A stretch of 64,000 nucleotides of DNA from Oleispira sp036960605 (GTDB taxonomy: Bacteria; Pseudomonadota; Gammaproteobacteria; Pseudomonadales; Oceanobacteraceae). The position numbers and the translations under genes were made by a program. The stretch is from contig JBALXI010000006.1 in assembly GCA_036960605.1 (NCBI GenBank), positions 1 through 64,000 of the forward strand. The letters run 5' to 3'. Shown piece by piece: positions 43,934 to 53,292 of the stretch (its first letter is position 1; each line of letters begins with the position of its first letter). The notes beneath the pieces were generated by a model that saw nothing but the letters and a program-made list of their open reading frames with translations, was not told the origin of the DNA and did not search any database.

Positions 43934-43954
43934 AAATTTCCATTTTGGAATTTT
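43934..43954. promoter_or_regulatory. Near-palindrome in the DJ-1/lysR intergenic region
   Basis: AAATTTCC-ATTTT-GGAATTTT, an imperfect inverted repeat 18 bp before the lysR start. Another ATTTCCA word lies nearer the DJ-1 gene. A candidate LysR-binding site by position only. Confidence 0.4.
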
Positions 43955-43971
43955 AAGTCTGGGAGACATTA

Positions 43972-44871
43972 ATGGATACTCTTCGATCCATGGCCTTATT
44001 TGTAAAGGTCGCAGAAACGGGTAGCTTCAAACAAGCAGCAGAAGAAATGAACTATTCCAACTCCCTGATCAGCAAAGAGATAGGCAAGCTAGAACAGATG
44101 GTGGGGGCACGTCTTCTGCAGCGCTCCACCCGAAAAATACACTTAACTGAAATCGGCCAAGGTTATTTAGAGCGTTGCCGTAAGATCCTCAGCTCTCATC
44201 AGGAAGCTCAAGATTATGTGCAAGAGATGCAAGGTCAACCAAAGGGGAGTCTAAAGATCAATGCGCCGATGACGCTGGGGATAACCGATTTGGGTTCTGC
44301 TTTTGCCGCATTTACGGCACAACATCCAGAAGTCGAACTAGAAGTCGATTTAAGTGATGAACCCGTTGATCTCATCACACAGGGATACGACATTGGGTTT
44401 CGTGTCTCCAGTTCCTTTATCGATGTAAACTACGTCGGCAAACCGCTTACCACTTTCAGCTTGCACCTAGTGACAACACCTGAATACCTCAAAGTTAATG
44501 GCCCCATTAATAGCCCAGAACAACTCAGCCAACACAATTTCTATACTTATAGTTTGGCTATCAATAAAAATAAACTGCCCATTAATGGTGGGATAGTAGT
44601 CTCGGGCAATATCAAAGCGAATAATACAATTTTTCTTCGAGAAGCCTTACTACAAGGAAATGGTATTGGGCTTCTGCCCAGTTTTGTCTGCAGTCAAGAA
44701 ATTCAATCGGGTCATCTGATCGAGCTGTTGAGTGATCAGCCCTTACCTAGCTTGAATTTCTATGTGCTGTATCCGAGCCGCCATTACACACCGCCAAAAT
44801 TAGCAAAGTTTGTAGAATTTATGCAAGCCTGGTTTAAAAACCAAGAGGAAGTTAATTTTGATGACGAGTAA
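43972..44871 (+). CDS. LysR-family transcriptional regulator
   Basis: 299-aa LTTR: HTH (SFKQAAEEMNYSNSLISKEIGKLEQMVGARLLQRSTRKIHLT in parts) and effector domain from about 90 (GSLKINAPMTLGITDL). DmlR/CrgA-like by eye. Divergent from the DJ-1/PfpI gene; ribosome site gggag before the ATG. Confidence 0.88.
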   Translation: MDTLRSMALFVKVAETGSFKQAAEEMNYSNSLISKEIGKLEQMVGARLLQRSTRKIHLTEIGQGYLERCRKILSSHQEAQDYVQEMQGQPKGSLKINAPMTLGITDLGSAFAAFTAQHPEVELEVDLSDEPVDLITQGYDIGFRVSSSFIDVNYVGKPLTTFSLHLVTTPEYLKVNGPINSPEQLSQHNFYTYSLAINKNKLPINGGIVVSGNIKANNTIFLREALLQGNGIGLLPSFVCSQEIQSGHLIELLSDQPLPSLNFYVLYPSRHYTPPKLAKFVEFMQAWFKNQEEVNFDDE

Positions 44872-44961
44872 TTCATAATACTGCTTTTCCAAATTAGTGA
44901 GAAGCCGTATTCCATATCTTCATAATGTTTAATAATCCCGTAAATGGCTTTGTTATGTGTG

Positions 44962-45177
44962 TTAAAGATATGAGTCAGGAAAAGATTTTCTTGAAAAACT
45001 ACACTTAACCTGAGTTAGCTCTAGTGGTCTTTCTGTGTCAAATTGATGTTTGAATTCGAGTAATATAGCCATATCCTGAACTATGAAGGAGGCAATTATT
45101 TCACAGTCTGAGTCTATACATTCTATTTCTTTGTCATTATAAATTTTATAAGTATTCCCTGGCTTTTTGACTAACAA
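44962..45177 (-). CDS. Doubtful small ORF
   Basis: 71-codon open frame starting at TTG, acidic, three Cys, no signal or TM; no family recognised. It has ACAGGG upstream as a possible ribosome site. It lies in a ~700-bp low-coding stretch before parE, so it could be a small protein or a gene remnant. Confidence 0.3.
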   Translation of the reverse strand: MLVKKPGNTYKIYNDKEIECIDSDCEIIASFIVQDMAILLEFKHQFDTERPLELTQVKCSFSRKSFPDSYL

Positions 45178-45574
45178 CCCTGTAACTCGGCTTACTTAAA
45201 TATCAAACTTTGCACGAGTTTTAATCACCCTACCAGCGTAAGCGCGCATGTCTCAAGCCCCGTTCCGTGCAACCAGACGCACAAATTCTGTATTTATTCC
45301 AAATAAACTGTATGGATAACCATGCTTTTAATTTAACATGCCAGCCTTTAATAGAGTCAATTAAAACTGACTGTTTTTTGCACATAAATTTGTCAAACTG
45401 AGCCATAACTAGCCAATACAGGGGTTTAACCCTCTGAAATGTAAGCATTTCTATTTTTGATCTAGGAATTATTAGCGGCCTCAGTATACTGGATGCAAAA
45501 TTCTATCCACGTAGCGCAATATCCGTGACATTCGAGATATCCGTGTTACTCATCATCAGGGGATAAAGGCATAA
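45178..45574. other. Non-coding stretch before parE
   Basis: No supported gene. A minus-strand open frame (45230-45448) has skewed composition and no recognisable motif or ribosome site. The segment nearest parE (from about 45480) has gcggcc and promoter-like AT-rich sequence and probably holds the parE promoter. Confidence 0.4.
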
Positions 45575-47467
45575 ATGGCGAATAAAGAATATAACGCGCA
45601 GTCGATCGAGGTCCTGAGTGGCCTAGATCCTGTGCGCAAACGCCCAGGGATGTACACCGATACCACCCGACCTAACCATTTAGCACAAGAAGTTATCGAT
45701 AACTCGGTGGATGAGGCCTTAGCGGGTCACGCGACAGAGATCACGGTGACCGTACATGAAGATGGCTCGTTAACGACTGTCGATGATGGTCGTGGTATGC
45801 CGACCGATATTCACCCAGAGCATGGGGTATCGGGTGTCGAGCTGATTTTAACCAAGCTGCACGCCGGTGGTAAGTTCAGCAACGACAACTATCAGTTCTC
45901 CGGTGGTTTGCACGGTGTGGGTATCTCGGTAGTGAACGCGCTATCGACTGATCTAGAAGTTAAAATTTGGCGTGGCGGCGAAGTCAGTCGTATTGGTTTC
46001 CAAAACGGCGATAAAGCGCTTGAATTGGAAGTGATTGATACCTGCGGCAAAAAACGCTCGGGTACCAGTGTTCGCTTTAAGCCAGACCCTAAGTATTTCG
46101 ATTCTCCTAAGTTTTCGATCCCGCGTCTTAAGCACAATTTACGTGCGAAAGCGGTTTTGTGCCCCGGTTTAAAAATCACCTTTAAAGCCCCCAATGCTGA
46201 AGATAATGCCGAATGGTATTACGAAGATGGTTTAACCGACTATTTAAAGATTCACGGTGCAGGCTTAGACGTTTTACCGAAAGAACCTTTTACCGGTTCG
46301 ATGCAGGGCAAAACTGAAGCCTGTGATTGGGCCGTATTCTGGTTACCGGAAGGTGGCGAGTGCATTCAAGAAAGTTACGTTAACTTAATTCCTACCGCAC
46401 AAGGTGGAACACACGTTAACGGTTTCCGCTCGGGTTTATTAGATGCGATTCGTGAGTTCTGCGAATTCCGTAATTTATTACCGCGCGGTGTGAAGCTAAC
46501 ACCCGATGATATTTGGGATCGTTGTTCGTATGTATTGTCGGCGAAGTTAGCCGATCCTCAGTTTTCGGGTCAAACCAAAGAACGCTTATCCTCACGTGAA
46601 GCCGCGGCGTTTGTTTCTGGCGTAACCAAAGATGCGTTTGGTTTATGGCTGAACGAACATACCAACGATGCTGAACTGATTGCGGAAATGGCGATTGCCA
46701 GTGCGCAAAACCGTTTACGCAAAGCGAAAAAAGTTTCTCGTAAAAAGATTACTCAAGGCCCAGCACTGCCGGGTAAGTTGGCGGATTGTACCAGCCAAGA
46801 ATCAGAGCGTACCGAGATTTTCTTGGTGGAAGGGGACTCTGCTGGCGGCTCGGCTAAGCAAGCACGTGATCGTGTATTCCAAGCGATTATGCCGTTGCGC
46901 GGTAAGATTCTAAATACTTGGGAAGTCGACTCAGGTCAGATCTTAAGTTCAGAAGAAATTCATAACATTGCCGTGGCGTTAGATATTGACCCTGGTACTG
47001 AAAGTTTAGAAAGTCTGCGTTATGGCAAGGTGTGTATCCTAGCCGATGCCGACTCGGATGGTCTGCACATCGCGACATTGTTGTGTGCACTGTTCGTACG
47101 TCACTTCCGCTTATTAGTAGAAGAAGGTCACGTCTACGTGGCGATGCCACCTTTGTATCGTATCGATATCGGTAAAGAAGTTTTCTACGCGTTAGACGAA
47201 GCCGAAAAGAATGGGATTTTAGATCGTATTACGGCTGAGAAAAAACGCGGTAAGCCAAACGTGCAACGATTTAAAGGACTGGGTGAAATGAACCCACTTC
47301 AGTTACGCGAAACGACCATGGATCCGAATACGCGTCGCTTAGTACAGCTTTCATTAGATGAAGGTGATGGCGCGATGGAAATGATGGACATGTTGTTATC
47401 GAAAAAACGCGCAGCCGATCGTAAAAGTTGGTTAGAAGATAGCGGCAATCAGGCTGAAATTAATTAA
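45575..47467 (+). CDS. parE: DNA topoisomerase IV subunit B
   Basis: ATPase subunit of topoisomerase IV, which decatenates daughter chromosomes. GHKL ATPase motifs: EVIDNSVDEALAG (N-box), VDDGRGMP, and GGLHGVGISVVNALS; TOPRIM motifs EGDSAGGSAKQARDR and ILADADSDGLH. 630 aa, equal to E. coli ParE. Followed by parC after 16 bp as an operon. Confidence 0.97.
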   Translation: MANKEYNAQSIEVLSGLDPVRKRPGMYTDTTRPNHLAQEVIDNSVDEALAGHATEITVTVHEDGSLTTVDDGRGMPTDIHPEHGVSGVELILTKLHAGGKFSNDNYQFSGGLHGVGISVVNALSTDLEVKIWRGGEVSRIGFQNGDKALELEVIDTCGKKRSGTSVRFKPDPKYFDSPKFSIPRLKHNLRAKAVLCPGLKITFKAPNAEDNAEWYYEDGLTDYLKIHGAGLDVLPKEPFTGSMQGKTEACDWAVFWLPEGGECIQESYVNLIPTAQGGTHVNGFRSGLLDAIREFCEFRNLLPRGVKLTPDDIWDRCSYVLSAKLADPQFSGQTKERLSSREAAAFVSGVTKDAFGLWLNEHTNDAELIAEMAIASAQNRLRKAKKVSRKKITQGPALPGKLADCTSQESERTEIFLVEGDSAGGSAKQARDRVFQAIMPLRGKILNTWEVDSGQILSSEEIHNIAVALDIDPGTESLESLRYGKVCILADADSDGLHIATLLCALFVRHFRLLVEEGHVYVAMPPLYRIDIGKEVFYALDEAEKNGILDRITAEKKRGKPNVQRFKGLGEMNPLQLRETTMDPNTRRLVQLSLDEGDGAMEMMDMLLSKKRAADRKSWLEDSGNQAEIN

Positions 47468-47483
47468 GGGTTGAGCTAAGCAA

Positions 47484-49766
47484 ATGACTGATATTATTGA
47501 TGAGTCTGGTAGTTCAAGCAGCTACCTAGACGATGGCATAGAACGCCAAACGTTAAAAGATTATGCCGAGAGCGCGTACTTAAATTATTCTATGTACGTA
47601 ATTCTCGACCGTGCCTTGCCGCATATTGGCGATGGTTTAAAACCGGTTCAGCGTCGTATTATTTACGCCATGAGCGAGCTGGGTTTGAAGTCCACCGCTA
47701 AGCATAAAAAATCGGCTCGTACGGTGGGTGACGTATTGGGTAAGTATCACCCACACGGTGATAGTGCGTGTTATGAAGCGATGGTATTGATGGCGCAGCC
47801 ATTCTCTTATCGTTATCCGTTGGTCGATGGCCAAGGTAACTGGGGTGCACCCGATGACCCTAAATCGTTCGCCGCGATGCGTTATACCGAAGCGAAATTA
47901 GCCAAGTATGCCGATGCGTTATTATCGGAGCTAGGCCAAGGTACGGTTGATTGGCAGCCAAACTTTGATGGCACCATGGACGAACCTAAGGTTCTTCCTG
48001 CGCGTATTCCGAATCTACTGTTAAACGGTACTACGGGTATTGCGGTAGGTATGGCGACGGATGTTCCGCCGCATAATTTACGTGAAGTCGCTAGCGCGTG
48101 TATTCATTTATTAGATGAACCGAAAGCCGATATCGATGCGGTACTTGAACACATTCAAGCACCGGATTATCCGACTGACGCAGAAATCATTACGCCAAAA
48201 TCTGAAATTAAAAAGATGTATCGCACGGGCAAAGGCTCAGTAAAAATGCGTGCCGTCTATGAGATGGAAGATGGCGATATTATCGTTACCGCATTACCGC
48301 ATCAGGTTTCTGGCGCTAAGATTTTAGAACAAATCGCCGGCCAGATGACTGCGAAGAAGTTACCGCTGGTTACCGATTTACGTGATGAGTCAGATCACGA
48401 AAATCCAACCCGTTTAGTGATTATTCCTAAATCGAATCGTGTTGATGTTGAAGCTTTGATGGCGCACTTGTTTGCCACCACTGATTTAGAACGCAGCTAT
48501 CGTGTGAACATGAATGTGATCGGCCTAGATGGTCGTCCACAAGTTAAAGATTTACGTTCGATGTTAGTCGAGTGGTTAGAGTTCCGTACTCAAACCGTTC
48601 GTCGTCGTTTGCAGCACCGGTTAGATAAAGTGCTTGCGCGCTTGCACATCTTGCAAGGTTTGATGGTTGCGTTTTTAAACATCGATGAAGTGATCGAGAT
48701 TATTCGTACTGAAGAAAAACCGAAAGTCGTCTTTATGGATCGCTTCGGTTTAACTGATATTCAAGCGGAATCGATTCTAGAATTAAAACTTCGTCATCTT
48801 GCTAAGTTAGAAGAATTTAAGATTCGTGGCGAGCAAGACGAGTTAGAAAAAGAGCGTGATCACTTAGAGAAAATTCTGGGCAGTGAGCGTCGTCTGAAAA
48901 CATTGATTAAAAAAGAACTGGCTGCCGATGCTGAACTGTTTGGTAACGATCGTCGTTCTCCTGTTGTCGCTCGTAACGAAGCCAAAGCCTTTTCTGAAAC
49001 TGACTTGCTAGGCAGCGACCCAGTAACGGTTGTGATTTCTGACAAAGGTTGGGTTCGTACCGCCAAAGGCCACGATATAGACGTTGAAGGTTTAAGTTAT
49101 AAGTCCGGTGATAAGTTCTTATTAGCCTGTACCGGTAAGAGTAATCAAAACGCGGTCTTCATTGATGACGGAGGGCGAGCCTATTCTGTGCAGTCGCATA
49201 CCCTGCCATCAGCACGAGGGCAGGGCGAACCGTTATCGGGCCGTTTAACCATTCCTTCGGGCATGGGCTTTAAAGGCTTGGTGATGGGGCCAGATGAAGA
49301 TCATTACCTAATGGCGACCGACGCCGGTTATGGGTTTATTACTCAGCTGAAAGATATTCAAACCAAAAACAAAGCCGGTAAGGCGATGTTGACGGTACCG
49401 AACAATGCGCATGTATTATCGCCGGCACGAATCGACAGTATCGAAAAGTCTTGGATCGCCGCCATTAGTAACGAAGGCCGTATGCTGGTATTCCCAGCCG
49501 CCGATCTTCCAGTAATGGGCCGTGGTAAAGGTAACAAGATGATTAGTATTCCAGGGCCGCGCGCAAGCAGCCGTGAAGAGCTAATGATCTCTGCTATTGC
49601 CTTTGGTGAGGCGGATACCTTACTAGTGCATTCCGGTAAGCGCCATACCAAGTTGAAGTTCTCTGATTTAGAGCACTACTTTGGTGAGCGTGGCCGCCGT
49701 GGTAATAAACTACCGCGCGGATTCCAGAATGTAGATATGGTTGAGATTGTGCGTAAAGAGAAGTAA
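47484..49766 (+). CDS. parC: DNA topoisomerase IV subunit A
   Basis: DNA-cleaving subunit. Quinolone-resistance region GKYHPHGDSACYEAMV and the catalytic Tyr in FAAMRYTEAKL are present; the GyrA-like C-terminal β-pinwheel follows (from about 490). 760 aa. The last ~36 codons and the terminator are duplicated at 52948-53134, with an accessory gene in between; the main copy is intact. Confidence 0.97.
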   Translation: MTDIIDESGSSSSYLDDGIERQTLKDYAESAYLNYSMYVILDRALPHIGDGLKPVQRRIIYAMSELGLKSTAKHKKSARTVGDVLGKYHPHGDSACYEAMVLMAQPFSYRYPLVDGQGNWGAPDDPKSFAAMRYTEAKLAKYADALLSELGQGTVDWQPNFDGTMDEPKVLPARIPNLLLNGTTGIAVGMATDVPPHNLREVASACIHLLDEPKADIDAVLEHIQAPDYPTDAEIITPKSEIKKMYRTGKGSVKMRAVYEMEDGDIIVTALPHQVSGAKILEQIAGQMTAKKLPLVTDLRDESDHENPTRLVIIPKSNRVDVEALMAHLFATTDLERSYRVNMNVIGLDGRPQVKDLRSMLVEWLEFRTQTVRRRLQHRLDKVLARLHILQGLMVAFLNIDEVIEIIRTEEKPKVVFMDRFGLTDIQAESILELKLRHLAKLEEFKIRGEQDELEKERDHLEKILGSERRLKTLIKKELAADAELFGNDRRSPVVARNEAKAFSETDLLGSDPVTVVISDKGWVRTAKGHDIDVEGLSYKSGDKFLLACTGKSNQNAVFIDDGGRAYSVQSHTLPSARGQGEPLSGRLTIPSGMGFKGLVMGPDEDHYLMATDAGYGFITQLKDIQTKNKAGKAMLTVPNNAHVLSPARIDSIEKSWIAAISNEGRMLVFPAADLPVMGRGKGNKMISIPGPRASSREELMISAIAFGEADTLLVHSGKRHTKLKFSDLEHYFGERGRRGNKLPRGFQNVDMVEIVRKEK

Positions 49767-49844
49767 TTCTTTACCAGATATTGATTATTGATACAGCGTA
49801 ATGAAAGCCCAATGAGTGAAAGCTTGTTGGGCTTTTTAATGCCT
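49659..49844 (+). repeat. Direct repeat, left copy: parC 3' end plus terminator
   Basis: About 186 bp matching 52948-53134 with roughly four substitutions and one inserted base. Covers the last ~36 parC codons, the stop, and the terminator. The right copy is separated by 3289 bp (offset before the indel). Confidence 0.92.
49804..49837 (+). terminator. parEC terminator
   Basis: AAAGCCCAA / TTGGGCTTT, 9-bp stem with a 14-nt loop and T-run, 38 bp after the parC stop. An almost identical hairpin ends the second repeat copy, but there an inserted A interrupts the T-run. Confidence 0.88.
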
Positions 49845-49929
49845 GTTACTAAAACTGATGTAGCATTAGATTTAATGATATTATACAAAATAATAAATAT
49901 ATTAAACAATTCAATAAAAGGACTGATTG

Positions 49930-52929
49930 ATGGCTGATCTACTGATTAAACATTTGCATGAAAAGGCAAAAGAGCATTCAGATCTTGAAAACTTATCAAA
50001 TCAATGGCGTTTTGATGAGAAATTAATACCAAAAGCGCTTCAAAGTATATCTAGCTTGTTTCCTCATTACAGTCTGCACGATGCTTCGCATAGTCGTAAA
50101 ATTTTAATAAATATAGAGCGAGTGCTAGGCCAAAAAAATATAGATCGATTAACCGCCACTGATACGTGGTTATTACTCGAAGCTGCTTTCTTACACGACA
50201 TCGGCATGGTCGTTCCTCAAGCAGATAAAAACGAAGCTTGGTCTGATCCAGAGTTTCATAAGTTAGTAGAATCTTTTAGTCAGGATAGAGGTAATAGCCT
50301 TCAACGATTCTGTCATATGTTGTCGTTACAGAAGACAAAATCTAGTTTAGATCTCAATAATACTGGTTATTCAATACTAGAAGCTTCGGAGCAATTTACT
50401 TTTCTGATGGCTGAATGGTTTCGGGTGAAACATGCTCATAGAGCAACTGACATAATACAAAACCCTAAAGCAAGCATAGGTTTGAATTCACCAAGAACGG
50501 AATTAATTCCCAAGCGATTATTTAAATTGCTCGGTGCTGTTTGTGAGATACATGGTTCAAATTTTAATTTGTTATTCTCAGAAAAAGGCCTGCCTTTTAA
50601 AGAAGCAGGCCTTGCGACGGAGGATTGTCATCCAAGATATGTTGCTTGTTTATTAAGACTTGGTGATCTGTTGGATATGGATGATAACCGTTTTTGTCCA
50701 GTTATGATGGAAATAGCAGGTGAAAATCGTCCTGATGTAAGCAAGGCTCATGAAGCGAAACATGCGGCTATCACACACCTCCGCATCGATCGAGATAGAA
50801 TTGAAATGAGCAGTGAATGTTCAGATATTGATTCGTATCTAGAAGCTTATAATTGGTCTAAGTGGATTGAAGAAGAAATTCAAAATCAAATGGCTCATTG
50901 GGGAGATATCGTTCCTAATCGCAGTTTTGGTCCTTTACCTACATTAGGCGATTGCAAGGTAAGTTTAGCCGGAGAATTTTTAGTTTTAAATGACGGTGAG
51001 AGGCCAGAGTTTAGTTTAGATCAGGAACATGCAATAAAACTTTTGCAAGGAGAGAATCTTTATAGCAGCAAATTTACATGTATTCGTGAGTTAATACAGA
51101 ATGCAGTAGATTCTACTCTTATAAGGCAATGGATTGAGTTCGGTAGTGGCTCCAACAAAATTGATTACACGACATTGTATGGTGAAGGTGTAATGGAATC
51201 ATTAGCGTTAAAAAATATCGAGATTGAGTTTCATGAAGAGGATTCTGATAGTTCAAGTGATGAGCATAAATGGATGTTAAAAATACAGGATTATGGAACA
51301 GGGATTAGCAAGGAAGACTTGAAATATATGCTTAAGATTTCTGGATCAAAAAGAAATAATAAAAGGCAGGGTTTTATTAATGATATGCCTGAATGGATGA
51401 AACCATCAGGATGCTTCGGTATCGGATTTCAAAGTTTATTTATGTTAACAGATAAAGTTAAACTAATATCTAAAAGCATTATTGATGATGAGGTGTTAGA
51501 GATTATTATGCATAATCCAGCAGGCGATAATCAAGGGGTTGTTTTGATTAAATCATTAAAAAAAGATATAAAAATCCCTTATGGTTGTACACTATATATA
51601 GATATTCCATTTCAGAAAATACCTGATAGTTGGTCTATTAACGGTGAGTACAGAAAGAATGCAATTCAAGTTTTGAACGAGTTTGACCCTCAGTTATCAG
51701 GTTCTTTGCCTATTAAAGCTGCGACCTTGGTCGATAGCATTGTAGGATATTCGGAAGGGCTAATACTTCCAATAAAATTATCGGTACATTCTAAAGCACT
51801 TAGTGGGCGTGTGGAGTTAAATAGTACAACTAATAAATATCATTATATAGATGTCAATGGTCCTATTTTATTAGCTTTCAATTTTAATCCTTCAAAATAT
51901 CCGAGTGTAAGTAATACAAGATATAGAGGTCAAGATTTTGATTTTAAATACAAACTTTTTGAATATATTAATATTGGCTTTGATTTACTATCAGGGAGCG
52001 CTGAAGCCTGGTTGAAGTTTAATAGAAAAGAAATTAAAGCGGACGCGGTAGGTGAATTGCTGGATTTATTGCAAGATTCATTACTTAAAGTTATCGAACT
52101 CGGAGTGGATGATCCGGGTAAGTTTAATGAAATGAATGATAATCCATCTGGATTTTCTTTGTTTTTAAAATTGATGGCAGAGATAGATGGAAAAAATAAA
52201 AGCTCTTGGGTCAAGCTTTCAAATAGTTATGATATTGACTGGCTCGACATTAAAGTAGGTAAGTACTCAGCGGATGAAATTTTAAAAATGGATACGTGGA
52301 GCATGATGAAGGAACCATCGCCAACTTTTAATGTTGACGATGGGAAGTTTGAAGAAAATAATAAGGATGATAATAAAAAAGTAGAAGTGGTTTATTCATA
52401 TGATAAACGGACTTTTGTTCAGTTGGTTGCTAGTGAATATATTAAAAGAAATAAGGGAGGAGTTCAGGTTAGTTATGATTCTAGTAATAATGAAGTCTAT
52501 ACATATTCCAAGAAAGCAAAGAATATAGTTGAAGATATTGATTTGTCGAGATCATTATTGAATAAATTAACAAATAATGATGTATATAGTAGTTGTAAAC
52601 GGTACTATTTATACGATGTTGATGGGCAATGGATGGACCTACATATAGATGAAAAGGAAATTGTTAATGCGGATAATCTATTTGAATTTTATATGCCGGG
52701 AACTCCGCGAGTTTTAATTCCTCATTTGTTTACAGCTGGCGGTAAAATTAAATTGACGCCAGAGCAAGTTAGTGGTGTTTCAGCATGGGTAAAGCCAAAG
52801 TTGAAAAAACAATTAGGTGTCGAGGTAATAGAAAGTAAATATTTCCTATTTATCGAATATATAAATAATTTAATGGAAACATCTGAAAGTGGTGAGAAGT
52901 GGAAAATAGCATGTGAAGAAAAATCATAG
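49930..52929 (+). CDS. HD-domain plus Hsp90-like (GHKL) ATPase protein, putative conflict/defence effector
   Basis: 999-aa soluble protein. N-terminal HD-type domain with His50-Asp51 (YSLHDASHSRK), His89-Asp90 (FLHDIGMV) and a late Asp in LLRLGDLLDMDDNRF. From about residue 350 an Hsp90-like ATPase: N-box CIRELIQNAVDST (Glu387, Asn391), G1 QDYGTGI (Asp454) and G2 SGCFGIGFQS (Gly494-Gly499). The ~450 C-terminal residues are unassigned. HD-Hsp90 fusions are known in predicted biological-conflict loci (family knowledge). AT-rich codons unlike parC. ATG 49930 has AAAGGA 9 nt upstream. It is the only gene between the two parC-tail repeats. Confidence 0.85.
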   Translation: MADLLIKHLHEKAKEHSDLENLSNQWRFDEKLIPKALQSISSLFPHYSLHDASHSRKILINIERVLGQKNIDRLTATDTWLLLEAAFLHDIGMVVPQADKNEAWSDPEFHKLVESFSQDRGNSLQRFCHMLSLQKTKSSLDLNNTGYSILEASEQFTFLMAEWFRVKHAHRATDIIQNPKASIGLNSPRTELIPKRLFKLLGAVCEIHGSNFNLLFSEKGLPFKEAGLATEDCHPRYVACLLRLGDLLDMDDNRFCPVMMEIAGENRPDVSKAHEAKHAAITHLRIDRDRIEMSSECSDIDSYLEAYNWSKWIEEEIQNQMAHWGDIVPNRSFGPLPTLGDCKVSLAGEFLVLNDGERPEFSLDQEHAIKLLQGENLYSSKFTCIRELIQNAVDSTLIRQWIEFGSGSNKIDYTTLYGEGVMESLALKNIEIEFHEEDSDSSSDEHKWMLKIQDYGTGISKEDLKYMLKISGSKRNNKRQGFINDMPEWMKPSGCFGIGFQSLFMLTDKVKLISKSIIDDEVLEIIMHNPAGDNQGVVLIKSLKKDIKIPYGCTLYIDIPFQKIPDSWSINGEYRKNAIQVLNEFDPQLSGSLPIKAATLVDSIVGYSEGLILPIKLSVHSKALSGRVELNSTTNKYHYIDVNGPILLAFNFNPSKYPSVSNTRYRGQDFDFKYKLFEYINIGFDLLSGSAEAWLKFNRKEIKADAVGELLDLLQDSLLKVIELGVDDPGKFNEMNDNPSGFSLFLKLMAEIDGKNKSSWVKLSNSYDIDWLDIKVGKYSADEILKMDTWSMMKEPSPTFNVDDGKFEENNKDDNKKVEVVYSYDKRTFVQLVASEYIKRNKGGVQVSYDSSNNEVYTYSKKAKNIVEDIDLSRSLLNKLTNNDVYSSCKRYYLYDVDGQWMDLHIDEKEIVNADNLFEFYMPGTPRVLIPHLFTAGGKIKLTPEQVSGVSAWVKPKLKKQLGVEVIESKYFLFIEYINNLMETSESGEKWKIACEEKS

Positions 52930-52947
52930 CGATATACTAGCTTAAAA

Positions 52948-53134
52948 TTCGCAGATTTAGAGCACTACTTTGGTGAACGTGGACGCCGTGGTAATAAACT
53001 ACCGCGCGGATTCCAGAATGTAGATATGGTTGAGATTGTGCGTAAAGAGAAGTAATTCTTTACCAGATATTGATTATTGATACAGCGTAATGAAAGCCCA
53101 ATGAGTGAAAGCTTGTTGGGCATTTTTAATGCCT
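52948..53134 (+). pseudogene. Duplicated parC 3' tail (right direct repeat)
   Basis: Second copy of the last ~36 parC codons, stop codon and terminator, without a start or upstream gene body. Relative to the left copy the coding differences are tct to gca (Ser to Ala), gag to gaa and ggc to gga, the last two synonymous, then ~130 bp identical, then one inserted A in the terminator T-run. This pattern suggests a tail from a diverged parC allele, as left when an island inserts at a gene end. Confidence 0.88.
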
Positions 53135-53179
53135 ATTGATTAAGATCTGTCTTTAATTGTCATGTCAAAGATGCAAAAT

Positions 53180-53286
53180 TTGAGTTGAAAACAAAACAAT
53201 GATGATTTTAAACTCAAAAAATAGGTAAATTGAGTTATAAGTTAATTTATGCTATTACTTAACTCAATTATTGCTATTTTTGAGTT
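53180..53286. promoter_or_regulatory. Periodic operator array in front of fic
   Basis: Five heptamers alternate in direction: TTGAGTT at 53180, AACTCAA at 53211, TTGAGTT at 53230, AACTCAA at 53261 and TTGAGTT at 53280. Start-to-start distances are 31, 19, 31, 19, that is an exact 50-bp period. Each AACTCAA-n12-TTGAGTT unit is an operator-like palindrome. The last one ends 6 bp before the GTG start, so it would cover the ribosome site. Confidence 0.75.
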
Positions 53287-53292
53287 TAAATC

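Noticed and set aside
45230..45448. 72-codon minus-strand frame before parE
   Set aside because: No ribosome site, Trp/Cys/Arg-rich tail unlike a protein of this genome; no motif.
45575..49766. Whether parE/parC could be gyrB/gyrA
   Set aside because: Lengths (630 and 760 aa), the ParE/ParC operon order and the yqiA-side synteny fit topoisomerase IV.
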